From Stercorarius parasiticus (taxonomy: Eukaryota > Chordata > Aves > Charadriiformes > Stercorariidae): 64,000 nt of DNA. The notes under the pieces were generated by a model that did not search any database, had not been told where the DNA came from, and worked only from the letters and a program-made list of their open reading frames with translations. Below are positions 1-11,107 of the stretch, piece by piece. The position numbers were made by a program, and so were the translations under genes. The stretch's first letter is position 1. Each line of letters starts with the position of its first letter. The stretch is from assembly GCA_013396915.1 (NCBI GenBank), contig VWZL01004639.1:124001-188000 (forward strand), written 5' to 3'.

Positions 1-3000
1 GCAAATTGACTCTCAAACAGCATTTTCACTACAGGTACTGTTGGCATGCAGATTTTCCCTTCCTTGTTACTAGAGTGAATATTTCAATACTTCTTTAACT
101 GAAATATTAATTCTATCTAGTATTAGAAATAAAGTATTATTTCAGAGGGTGATCATTTAAGTATTCATCTGTGAAAGAATTCCTTGGTGATAAATAAAAT
201 TGATTTTGAAGCAGATATACATGTAAATAAGTTGGCATTGCAAATGATGTAGGGAATGAAAACAGAAAATAGTAGAATGCTGTGAAACAGATCCGAATGT
301 TACAGATTTGGAAAATTGAATAAGTCTTCCAAGAAACACAGGACTGGTATTCATTGATCAAAATGACTATTTTCTAGTACTGGCATGTGAATAAGGATGC
401 TGAATTGATTGAAATAAATCCATGTTTTTTCCATGCTCATTAATAAACTGTTGTGAGAGAGCGGACTGCCACCTCGCCCTACTAGGATGAAGGCTGTACT
501 AATTCTGACCAAGAACTTTGCAGGCTTCTCAAGGGTGATTTTTATTCACTTTTTCTAGTGGTCAGATGCGTAGAGAACCTTGTCTTCAGGCAGGGCAGCG
601 CCGGTTACCTTACTGGGAACGTGTACAACTTGGAAACGGGAAGGATGGATTTTCGCTGTGAATGACATTGTCGAGAATGTTTGTTTTCTTTGATTGTGAG
701 TCCCTCTGTTCCACTGATACTTTATTACTTTCTCAAATGGATGAAATGCACTTTAAAAACTGTGTAATAGGCGATACTGATATTTTGTGCAGATCCCATT
801 GAATTTGCAGCATACATAGGAAAACTTGGGAACTGATTCCCATCAATCACTCATTTCATTTTTCTTAGAAATGCAAATTATTTTGTGTTCTGTTTGGAAG
901 CAGTGATTAACTTCACAGTATCTAGGTTGCTATTTTTATTAGAATCATCAGGGATGATACTGACTTTGCAAATTTAGTGTATTATATTCTAACCACTGTT
1001 TTTCTCTGTGCTATGATGCTAATATTTCCTCTGCTTTGGAGCGTGCTGTACTCGAGTGCCAGCTAAACGTTGATCTTCTCGTGTTCTGGTCATGCTGATA
1101 GATGAGCCTACTGATAAGGGCATTAGTCCAAAATAATCCTTTACTATTTGGTGTACAGTTATGGTAATCTGATACAAACATTGATTAAAACAGCAGTTTA
1201 AACTTCTATTTTTATCAAGCTTGATTTTTCAATAACTATTTTGATATAATGTTTTCTTCTACCAATTAGTTTCCAGCCCACATAAATGAAAGTGCAATGT
1301 TTGGTAGAATTTAGGCCTGTGTTTTAAGGACTATGCTTTTTATGGCAGGTTTGTTTTTTTTTTTTACCTGGTTGCGTTAAGACAAAATAGGGCAGTTAGC
1401 TGAGAAAACTATTCCCTAAGTGTCTCAAGAAGAAAACCTTGAGAATGAGACCTGTGTGTGGAAGACGAATGTGACATAAGTCAAGACTGCTAAAGCTATA
1501 GCCTGCGTGTGCAGTAACACTCGGGTACCTGTCTGTCTAATTGATGCAGCCGAGAGCTTTCGTTAATCTCAGAAATGAAATTTCTAGACCTAAAAACATC
1601 TTTTAGCAGTGATTTCCTTATAAACCTCAAAAGGAACACTGAGATAAAAACTAATGCATATAAACTAGGCGTGGGTTCTCATTTCTTCCGTTTCTTGCTC
1701 TTACGCTGCCATTCTGTGCTGTGTGAAGACTTCCCTTACGTTTGCGTGCTTATGTTGGTTTTGCTAGAAAAGGTAGATCAAAGGAAATAGCGTTACTTAC
1801 CGAGTTGCAGGTTTTGCTACCCTTTATGCAACTTCCAAGTACAAGGAGAAAATGCTGAATTAATATTGAATAGTATTCTAGTGGTCCAACTGTAGCGGTT
1901 CCTCAAATTGCTTTAGTCCCCAAAGCCTGATGCTTTCCAGCTGCCAGCCGAGACCCCGACCCAGCGCTGTTCGGGTGCGAAAGGCTCATGTGGGAGACTA
2001 ATCCCATCCCAACCTTAAAAGAACAAAGGTACAGTGAAAAGGTACAAATGCTCTCTTTCCAACTCAGCGTAGTTAATTTTACCTCAACCTTAATTAAAAA
2101 AGTGTGATGTGTTACACGATAGTGCTGTGCCTTGAATAAATTCAAAGAACTTTCTGAGGATGCGATTATTCAGGAGCTTTACTACTGAAAAGCAATGTTA
2201 TTTGTTCCCAAAATATCGTGGTGTTAAACTAGGTAACACCAGATGTTGTTAGAATTCTGAGTTTCTGGCAGACTCATAAATTACACGCATTCAGATTAAA
2301 GTTTGTTGAAAGTGGGCATGTAGATGTCAAGTTAATTGTATTTTTCAAGTATAAAAAGAACAGAAAACTGGGTACTAGTGTCAAATGGTGACAAATCAAG
2401 AAAAGCAGCATGAATAGGTAACTGAAAATTTTAGTGTCGTGACCTTTCACACTTGTGTATTGAGTATTTTCCTTAATCAGAGAAAAGTAGATACTCACCT
2501 ACAATGAGTTGGAGATAGATAAATGATGTAGAATATATATCACCGATATATTATGTATATAGGAAAACACTTCCAGTTTCATCTCAGAACAGCGAGCTTT
2601 TGAATGGCATTTTAAAACAAAGCCGCTGATGGCTCCCGAGGTGTCAGGTACGCGGGTTGTCAGTGCCTCCTGCCCCTTTCTGGCAGAGCAGCATCAGCTT
2701 CCCCTCTGCCCGCCCAACTCATTCTGCTCTATTTCATGAAGATCAGGCTGCAAATTTAAGAACAGGTGTGAGGAGGACTCATTCCCTTTCCAGGCTGTGA
2801 ACAGGATAATTACAAATAGTGGTAATTCCTGCAGCAGCTTCTGGAAAGGTCACAGCGGGCTCTGCTGTACTCTGTATCGTAAACCATTCTGAATGAGGTT
2901 CTCATGTCACAAAAAAGCGAGACTGCGTGTACAAAGGCATCAGCACAGTTTAGGTCAGTTAAATCTGATACAAAATGCTGAGTCAAAAGGGATATTCCTC

Positions 3001-5598
3001 TTACCAGAGTATCTCTGTAAGGACTAGAACTTGCAAATGAAGTTAGGCCTTCCAAGGGGCTGTCCCCTAAGAACATCTGCTAAAGGAAGGGAATCAATTT
3101 GTGTGTGTGACTTCTGTAGGACACCAGAAAGAAATGTCTGCTTCAGCTTTCCAAATCACCACTGCTTATTTCAAGATTTGTAAACCCTTTAAAAAAAAAA
3201 AAAAAAAAAAAGCCAAACCCACAACCAAAACACTGAAATGTTGATCTTTTTCTATTGAATTAGAGGCAGCAATTAAAAGGAGATTTGGAACAACTGTGTT
3301 CAATTCTAGTTAATTAGAGATGCCAAACTTTCAGATAATTGTTACATCTGTGGAATAGAAGGGCTTATTAAGGGGGCAGTCACCATTTGTGGCCCATCTT
3401 GCTAATAATATACCAAGTCCTAATGAGGCTAGTTCTTATTCTCCCATCATTTGTTAAGTTATAATGATCTGTTGACATCATCAGCTTGACTGAAGGGAGC
3501 TGCTCTGCTCTTCTGAGCATGATGGTGTGTTTTGGCATGGTGCAAACAATGCTTTTTTGCTTTTTATTCTGTGATAACCATCAGATGGGGAACGACTATA
3601 GGTACTCGGTTGTATGCTTGGTGCCATAACGTACCAACAGCCATGAGAGTCTGTGTGTGTATATATAAAAGTCTTGTCTAAAGTGCTTAAATGCTTGTTA
3701 TGCATTTGCATCAATGTTTGTTAAATGATTCATAAAAGTTTACTTTAATTGGAGGCAGGTGTTTAGACACTCTTTCTTCTCCATAAATTTTTAAAGCATC
3801 CAGTAGAAATTGGACATGAGGTCTGCCATGGGCCATACCTGAAATATTGTATCCCAGAAAGCTCAGTGACCCTAGTTTCCCTGAAAAACTGCTTAAGAGA
3901 CCTAAATTGGATGTACAAATTAAGCATATTCCCCATACTGTATATACACACACATGTATACCTGCATGTAGCATGTATATATGCTCACTCTTGCATCTCC
4001 TGTGTTCAGCAGGCCCAAGAGCACGTACTGAGGTGGACACTCTTCCTCCCTCCCCCCAGCCCATCCTAATAACAACTGCTGTTTTAATGTGAAAAATCAC
4101 AAATACAGTCAAGGAAGCCAGTTCTTCTCAGGGACCTTGTATGAGTGGACAAAAAGTCTCTCAAACGCAGAGCAGAGCAAGGTGCTGCCATGAAGTATTT
4201 TGCACAACTAAGTAGGGCACAGATACATCTTCCAACGAGAACTGTTCCCGATAGGCACAGAGGGAAAAGATTCCTAAATGGTAGTTTCAGCTCCCCGTAA
4301 ATTATGCGATGCTTAGAAAATGGGGATGAATACATGCATTTTCCAATAAAAGTTGATGTGTTGTTATAATAAAAATAAAGGGGCTATGAACATTTTGCAT
4401 CTTTTTAACAACAGCTAATTATTAGAAAAAACTTTTTTGGTCTATTTTTTTGTGTCATTCCTTGGTTTCTCCTTTAGCAAGGTAGGACATTCAACCACTC
4501 TGAAGCAAATGTGACTTAAACTCTTTCCAAAGATCACTTGTTACCTGATGTTCTGAATGGAGAGCCGTTGCCTTAGACTGGAACAGGTTGTTTTCTTAGA
4601 TGAAGCCCTCTCATGTATTTATGCCCATGTCTGTGTGACTGAACAGCACAAGTAAATCCAAACACTTCAGGAAAACTTTTTTTCTTATGGACAAGTGCAG
4701 TTGAATGTACTTAATTAAAATTTCATTTGTGAGACACCTTAATCTAGTCACCTCCTGTTACCTTAGATTATTTTTCCTGGGCTCTTTTCATTCACTAGAC
4801 ATTCTTTTGTACATAGGAACTGTAAATGGATCAGTATCTTCAGTGTGCACATTAATAATGTGCTAGACAACTTCTACATTTGAATTTGGTGGTGTTGTAG
4901 CCCCTGGAAGAGCACTTTCAGTCCACAAAATACACTCATGGTTCCAGCTCTTCCCAGAAGTCCCCTTCATTGCATTTGTTACTTGAAAAAGTTCATTTAC
5001 TCACACCCGAGTTTGCCAGTACTCCATGAAGCCAAGGCTTCACCCCCAGAGATTTAATATACTAGGGAATTAAAAAACATCTTCCTCCTTAAGGTACCAC
5101 TTCCTGCAGGTACAAATGCATTATCGAACTCACATTGTAGCTTTGGTCTTTTACTGCACTGGGGATTTCTCACTTGGAAAGTAATCACCGTTGTCTCCCT
5201 CTTCTCTGGATCTTGGACTGCTATATTTACCCCTAGGTTAATATACTGGTTATTGTCTGTTTCAGCAGCTTAAAGTACTTATTTTTAGTCTTTCAGACTG
5301 GAGGTAGATTCTCCCGGTCAAAATGCTGAGTCACTTATATTCCTTTCTTGCTCTTATTTGGCAGCTATCAATTGTTACAGATTCTTACAGCAAATTTATC
5401 ACATTATAGAAGTTACTAGTAACTGGTTATTTTCTAAGTGAAAACATAAGTAGTAGAAAGCTTTTAAGTCCTCTTTCCAAGGATCACCCCATGTGCTGAA
5501 TACTCTGGGGTTTGTGGTTCCTTTGAGAAGATCTTCTACCTGCATGTGAAGAGCCTGTATCTTATTCCACGTAACTAAGAACAATAATAATCATATTA
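1..5598. other. Unassigned AT-rich sequence left of TMEM60
   Basis: No exon with a recognisable protein is visible on either strand; the open frames are short and mutually overlapping. By conserved amniote gene order the neighbour here should be RSBN1L, transcribed rightwards and converging on TMEM60. Part of this stretch could therefore be its 3' untranslated region or 3' flank, but nothing in the sequence proves that. It contains a 21-base A run (3191-3211), several plus-strand AATAAA hexamers (for example around 4346-4378), and no clear CR1 copy. Confidence 0.5.
3191..3211 (+). repeat. Poly(A) run, 21 A
   Basis: An uninterrupted run of 21 A follows an AT-rich sequence and precedes a C/A-rich segment. 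It could be a simple mononucleotide repeat or the tail of an old retrocopy, but no retrocopy body is recognisable upstream. Confidence 0.8.
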
Positions 5599-5623
5599 GA
5601 ACACCTTATGTTGAACAAATACT

Positions 5624-5629
5624 TTTATT
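5624..5629 (-). promoter_or_regulatory. TMEM60: Poly(A) signal AATAAA, probably of TMEM60
   Basis: The plus strand reads TTTATT here, which is AATAAA on the minus strand. It lies about 195 bases after the TMEM60 stop codon and is the first canonical signal in that direction, so it would give a short 3' untranslated region. The cleavage point is expected a little below 5615. Confidence 0.55.
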
Positions 5630-5824
5630 TACAAGAACATATGTGACAATTTTAAAATAAAAAAAATTGAACAAGTCTACTTTCAGTCTTCAGCCTGGTT
5701 TAGATAAAGTCTCCATCTCAACTGATTTCTTACTTGGCATTCTAATTCGGAGATCAAGTTTGTGGCAAAGCAGTAATACAGTAATTTGGTACCAATCCCA
5801 GTGTTGAAGACCACATAGTAGAGC

Positions 5825-6229
5825 TTAGTCTCTTCGTACATAGAAGATGTTGTATCCAAGTTCAACCATACCCCCAATAAGCAAGGCCCACAAAGGGATA
5901 AATACGTAGGCGAGTTTCATCGTAGTGAATCGCTGCAGTTTAGCACAGAGGGCAAGGCAGAAGGCTAATTTAAGTAGCATTGCAATGAGATACCAGGCTT
6001 TTTTCTTGATGTTTTGGGAACCATTGCGAGGGTCAAAGCCGGACTTGCAACGTCCAGCCATTTTTACAATTAACATAACTAGAAGAATAGTATCAAATAT
6101 CCAGACTGGAATAAAAATGAGGAACCAGTTCCATGGTGCTTTCTCATCCAACTTCAGCACCAGCATGATCAGGAAGAGCAACGTAAAGAGCCATGTCAGT
6201 AGTACTCTTTGCGCCAGGGACATTCTCAT
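5825..6229 (-). CDS. TMEM60: Transmembrane protein 60
   Basis: A complete 134-residue reading frame in a single exon, recognised as TMEM60, a small vertebrate membrane protein of unknown biochemical function (133 residues in human as I recall it). The protein starts MRMSLAQRVLLTWLF and has four hydrophobic segments, at about residues 8-28, 34-56, 79-98 and 107-127. A charged loop at about 57-77 (KMAGRCKSGFDPRNG followed by a KKK run) separates segments 2 and 3. The C-terminus is short and basic (YVRRD). An in-frame TAA lies immediately before the first ATG, so this start is firm, although a second ATG two codons later could also serve. The gene lies head to head with PHTF2. No frameshift or internal stop is present. 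Confidence 0.97.
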   Translation of the reverse strand: MRMSLAQRVLLTWLFTLLFLIMLVLKLDEKAPWNWFLIFIPVWIFDTILLVMLIVKMAGRCKSGFDPRNGSQNIKKKAWYLIAMLLKLAFCLALCAKLQRFTTMKLAYVFIPLWALLIGGMVELGYNIFYVRRD

Positions 6230-6271
6230 TTAAACAGCTTTGAGAGGAAGTCTTTCACTGCCAGCAACTAC
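6230..6271 (-). other. TMEM60: TMEM60 5' untranslated part of the coding exon, with splice acceptor
   Basis: On the minus strand a C/T-rich tract ending in TTTTGCTAG precedes position 6271, which makes a strong acceptor 42 bases before the start codon. TMEM60 therefore has one intron in its 5' leader, with the first exon further right, probably in or beside the CpG island and possibly inside the assembly gap. Confidence 0.75.
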
Positions 6272-9200
6272 CTAGCAAAACAAAAGAGGGGGGTAAGCAT
6301 CAAGAGATCTCACTGCACAACTATTAGGCATATTCTTTAAAGGAGACTTACTTTCTTGTTCTTGCTTTTCCACCTACATGCTGCTTCCTAGAGTTTATTT
6401 TATAACTCCCATTCTCAGCAAAGCACTCCGTTTTCGTCCTGTCCATTCCGCTTAAGTGCCTTAAGTCAGCTGTGGCAAGTGCCTTCATCGAAATTTGTTC
6501 AGTGAAACAAATTATGCTTTAATCCTAAACTAGCTGTCAAACTCATTTAGGGATTTTTGTACACTGAGAACATGTTTAGATCCATTTTCCTCCAGTACTA
6601 AGGCACTCATAGTTAACACCTGAAAATAAACCTAACAATTCTCTCTCTATAAGAAAGTAATCATAATGAAATGTAAACCAACTAACAAGCATGAATAACA
6701 AACCATCTGCAAGATCCTGTAGGCTGCAGACAAAATAAGCCAGGCTGAAATTGAGCCCGTAAGCACTACTACCACTTTCAGCAGCAGTCTTAACACTACT
6801 AAAAGCTAGGGATAATGTTTGCTTTCTGGCAGGTATCTAAAGTACACAGACACTGGCTGACAGAAACACAGGTTTATTGGCTTGGTAGTATATTTAAATG
6901 TCTATGTAGTCATGACAAAAGAAAAACAAGACAACTGCATCTGCTACTACAGTCATAAAAGGTAGTTTTTATATTCCTAACTGAAAGGCTTTTACCACTG
7001 CATCTGCCAGAAGCTTTTCACTGCAAGTATAAAAAGCAGGGGTGAGAAGAACTATGATCTTCCTGAAGATTTCATGCTACAAATTAATATATATACTAGT
7101 GAAACGGTGCTGAAGTTTCTTAATTATTTTAAAAATTTGAGATTTTTTGAAATTTGGTATTTCCACTTAGAACACTGATATTTTTTCACTTGAAATAAGA
7201 AACTGGGCTTTGATTTGTTCCAGGTAACAAAAACATTTCATTTACTGGAAGTGAGATGATGTGTTCTGAAGCATCTAATCCTCACCAGCAGACGCTGTGA
7301 GGGAAGGACAAGACCTGCTTCCCCTGCCGCCTCAGTGACCCTGGCCACGAGCTGCTGCTGCTTCCTCCATGTTATTACTGATGCTCACAAGACCACCCCA
7401 TTAAGCCCATTAAACTCACTGAACAAGCAGAAATCGATCAGCACCTTTTTCTTTTTAACTGGGCTAGGTTTTTTTGCCAGATTAGCAAGTTGAACCAACT
7501 TTGTGCTCAGATAAGCACTGGAACCAGGAGGAGGGAAGTAAAAGCCACTGGCTTAACTAGTTAGGAGAGGACCTGCTATATTAGAGCTAGGGGATAACAA
7601 TTTTGTACACCACTAAAATTATCCTACAATTTAAATCTGTGTCTTCTGATACAGAGTTCAACAGACCTACTTTTTTGTTCAGGCTGGGTTTGAAGTTTCA
7701 ATGGATTTGGTTTAGTGGATAGTAGTGGGTTTTCTCTTAAGGAAAAGAGCCAGTTTAGCCTAAAATAATCTAAACCGGAGTCAGTGCATCCCTTAGCCTT
7801 GCGTTAGGGCTGACACTTGTGTGATCCACAGCAGGCCAGCTCCTTGAGCTGAACTAGCGAAAAAAAAAAAGTTTAAAATAGGATTTTTATACTTTGTGTT
7901 TTGCTGTCTCAGTTCTGCTTAGATCACCAAAGGGTCTGGTGAAAGCCATTTGCCAGCAGGATGGACCTGAGGCCCCCTCCTTAGGGAAGGGGTGAAGCTT
8001 AGCAGTGACACTCAACCTAAGAGTTAATTGCTAAGTAGACAGAAAAAAACGCAGCAGGTTTTGATAGCATTGCACTTTCCTTGCTACTGAGACATACCTA
8101 AACCAGCTGGCAGGTGCTGAGGATTACAGAACAATTATTATGACCTGCCTGAAGTATTTCCAGTATTTTGAAAACATCCCTGATATTCTCAAGTGCAAGT
8201 CTGCGGCTAATGTGAAAAGAGTAGTGATCTGAAATAAAGTTTCCACATTCCTTTCATGAGAACGTTTTGGAAAACTAGTTCTAGAAATCAATGCTACAGA
8301 TGCTACAAGAAGGAGAATCTCTTACTAGCGAACTGGAGAAAGCGGAAACCAAAGAAACAGACTGGAAACTTGGGCCTGAAAGGGAAACAGGGAATTTAAC
8401 ACTGTTAGAAGTATCAGGTTATCAGATACTCAGAGAAGGTGCTATCAACTGTCTCTGGAAGAAATAGAAAGCTAATGAAGATGTTTTAGATGGCGCTACT
8501 CAATTTGAAGGTTGCTCAATTGATGAAAAAATTTTAATTTTTCTTAAGTGCTCAGAACCACTTTATAACAGTTTTAAAAAGCACAGGCAGAAAACTCACC
8601 ATGGGATGTTATACTGCCTTTCTTTGACCTAATTAAAACATGTAACTGCAAGATTGGGCAGGACTGCAAGGCTCCATTCAATTTCAGAGGCTTTTTTTGA
8701 TGAAAACTCAAGAAAATCCAAGTGTACTTTTGAGATCTTATAGTCCTATAATCCAAGTAAAGGAAGCTACCAAATTTTAAAGACTGACAGTTGGGTATAC
8801 AGCTGACATAAGAATGAAGGGTTTGATTACATGGAGCACTCAAACATGTCTCATTAGGAAAGAAAGGAGATTATCGGCAGATTCTCAGCTAGAGGCCAGC
8901 TATCACAACAAGAAGGTTAACACTGGAAAAAGGATGCAGATCTGGTACAAGTCTAAGCTAGCTCTTCTATGAAAACACTGAAAGAACATTAAAGGCCGAG
9001 TGTAAAAATAAAAAAAAAAAGCTCTCAACGCCTTATAGGACTCATGTAATTAGTAGGAAGTGAAAATTTTCAGTAACGAGAAACACAATCTAAGTAGCAT
9101 TACTGACCTTGGTGGGATGATCTACATAATTAGAATATTATGATAGCTAATTATATCCTATTTAGAAGGAAAAAAATGAAGAGGAGAGAAACTTACACAT

Positions 9201-9640
9201 GACATTCAGCCCAATATTAATGATAACACAGATCTATAGATTTAAATTTAAGCCTTGAACGTTGCCTAACGAAGTTGAAAAAATGATATTATACTGAAAC
9301 CAAATTAAATAGAACTCTAGCTTGGTTAAATGCCATTTTAAAGCCGACCGAGTAGATATGAATAGTCTGACGCCTAGAAAGAAATATTCCAGTAGCCCCG
9401 TTCTAAAGCCACATTTAAACTAGTCTGATATGAATATACAGGTCAGGTATCCACAAACTGTCCTTGCAATTGGTGCATTCTTAGTTCATGTAGTTTATGT
9501 AGTATAAGCGAGAATAAAATCAAACTATAACATCCCCTCAACTGGAGTCCTTGTTTTACTGTTTTTCAGTGAAACAGGAATTTAAGAGTCCTTGAGACTC
9601 CCGATTGCTGAATTTGGCTGAAAAAAAAGTAATACATTTC
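6272..9640 (-). other. TMEM60: Probable TMEM60 5' intron
   Basis: About 3.4 kb between the TMEM60 acceptor and the CpG island. It is AT-rich and without a recognisable coding exon, CR1 copy or RNA gene. I could not place the matching donor with confidence; weak GT candidates exist in the left edge of the island, and the true one may be in the N gap. Confidence 0.6.
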
Positions 9641-9649
9641 GAAACTATT

Positions 9650-11070
9650 CAGAGGGACCGCAGGAGGACATCAACAAGCCAACGGAGGGCGCGGGGCCAA
9701 GTAAAGCCCGCGGCGGCGATTTTGCCGCCTCTCGCCGCCCTCTGAGGCAGAGCAGCCGTTTCCAGCGCAGGCCCGACCCGGCCTCGGCGGGGGCACGGTC
9801 GGCGGCGGCTGGGGCAACCGGGCCCACGGAGCTGCGGACAGAGGAGCCGGGCCGGCCCGAGCCTGCCGCCCCACAAGGCCGNNNNNNNNNNNNNNNNNNN
9901 NNNNNNNNNNNNNNNNNNNNNNNNNNNNNNNNNNNNNNNNNNNNNNNNNNNNNNNNNNNNNNNNNNNNNNNNNNNNNNNNNNNNNNNNNNNNNNNNNNNN
10001 NNNNNNNNNNNNNNNNNNNNNNNNNNNNNNNNNNNNNNNNNNNNNNNNNNNNNNNNNNNNNNNNNNNNNNNNNNNNNNNNNNNNNNNNNNNNNNNNNNNN
10101 NNNNNNNNNNNNNNNNNNNNNNNNNNNNNNNNNNNNNNNNNNNNNNNNNNNNNNNNNNNNNNNNNNNNNNNNNNNNNNNNNNNNNNNNNNNNNNNNNNNN
10201 NNNNNNNNNNNNNNNNNNNNNNNNNNNNNNNNNNNNNNNNNNNNNNNNNNNNNNNNNNNNNNNNNNNNNNNNNNNNNNNNNNNNNNNNNNNNNNNNNNNN
10301 NNNNNNNNNNNNNNNNNNNNNNNNNNNNNNNNNNNNNNNNNNNNNNNNNNNNNNNNNNNNNNNNNNNNNNNNNNNNNNNNNNNNNNNNNNNNNNNNNNNN
10401 NNNNNNNNNNNNNNNNNNNNNNNNNNNNNNNNNNNNNNNNNNNNNNNNNNNNNNNNNNNNNNNNNNNNNNNNNNNNNNNNNNNNNNNNNNNNNNNNNNNN
10501 NNNNNNNNNNNNNNNNNNNNNNNNNNNNNNNNNNNNNNNNNNNNNNNNNNNNNNNNNNNNNNNNNNNNNNNNNNNNNNNNNNNNNNNNNNNNNNNNNNNN
10601 NNNNNNNNNNNNNNNNNNNNNNNNNNNNNNNNNNNNNNNNNNNNNNNNNNNNNNNNNNNNNNNNNNNNNNNNNNNNNNNNNNNNNNNNNNNNNNNNNNNN
10701 NNNNNNNNNNNNNNNNNNNNNNNNNNNNNNNNNNNNNNNNNNNNNNNNNNNNNNNNNNNNNNNNNNNNNNNNNNNNNNNNNNNNNNNNNNNNNNNGGGCC
10801 GGCGGCGGACCCGCTCTCGCTGCCGGCCCGCCGCCGCGCCCCCTCAGTGTGAAGCCTGGCCGGGGGAGGCCCACAGGCCCGCGGCCTCCGAGGTCCCCCT
10901 CAGGCGGGAGCTACCGCGGGTGCCCCCCCACGTTGAGGGGGGCCCTTCCCGCCAGGCCGTGTTACGGCTCCGGCCGTCTCTGATGAGCCTCCGGCGACCG
11001 GGCTTGTTGGCCTCTCGTCGCTGAGTTTACGGTCCGAGGCTCGAGCCGTTGCCGTACGCGTTATTCCGAC
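9650..11070. promoter_or_regulatory. CpG island, presumed bidirectional TMEM60/PHTF2 promoter
   Basis: Sequence on both sides of the gap (9650-9881 and 10796-11070) is very GC-rich and full of CpG, in sharp contrast to the AT-rich flanks. It sits between two divergently transcribed genes. Human TMEM60 and PHTF2 also start very close to each other in divergent orientation, so a shared promoter is the natural reading. The core, and with it most factor sites and both start points, cannot be read because of the gap. Confidence 0.85.
9882..10795. other. Assembly gap of 914 N
   Basis: A run of N inside the CpG island, typical of GC-rich drop-out in avian assemblies. The true length may differ. The long open frame spanning it on the minus strand is an artefact of N being read through. 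Confidence 0.99.
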
Positions 11071-11107
11071 TGGCTAAATCTGACTTCTGGAATGCATCTT
11101 TTCCTTG
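10796..11107 (+). other. PHTF2: Candidate PHTF2 non-coding first exon (right part)
   Basis: The GC-rich right shore of the island runs into CTTTTCCTTG followed by GTAAGTTG, a near-consensus donor with GT at 11108-11109. It is the best plus-strand donor at the island edge and would splice to the first coding exon at 25856. The transcription start is not defined and may lie in the gap. This is inference from position and splice signal; no transcript evidence is available. Confidence 0.5.

Noticed and set aside
3711..4112. 133-codon minus-strand open frame and overlapping plus-strand frames
   Set aside because: Several frames overlap on both strands, none with recognisable protein features.
1..5398. 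RSBN1L coding exons
   Set aside because: Expected nearby from gene order, but no exon could be recognised; at most 3' UTR or flank, unproven.
5925..6233. 102-codon plus-strand frame opposite TMEM60
   Set aside because: It is the shadow of the conserved TMEM60 coding strand.
9645..10874. 409-codon minus-strand open frame
   Set aside because: It exists only because the N gap is read as open codons; the flanks are CpG-island sequence.
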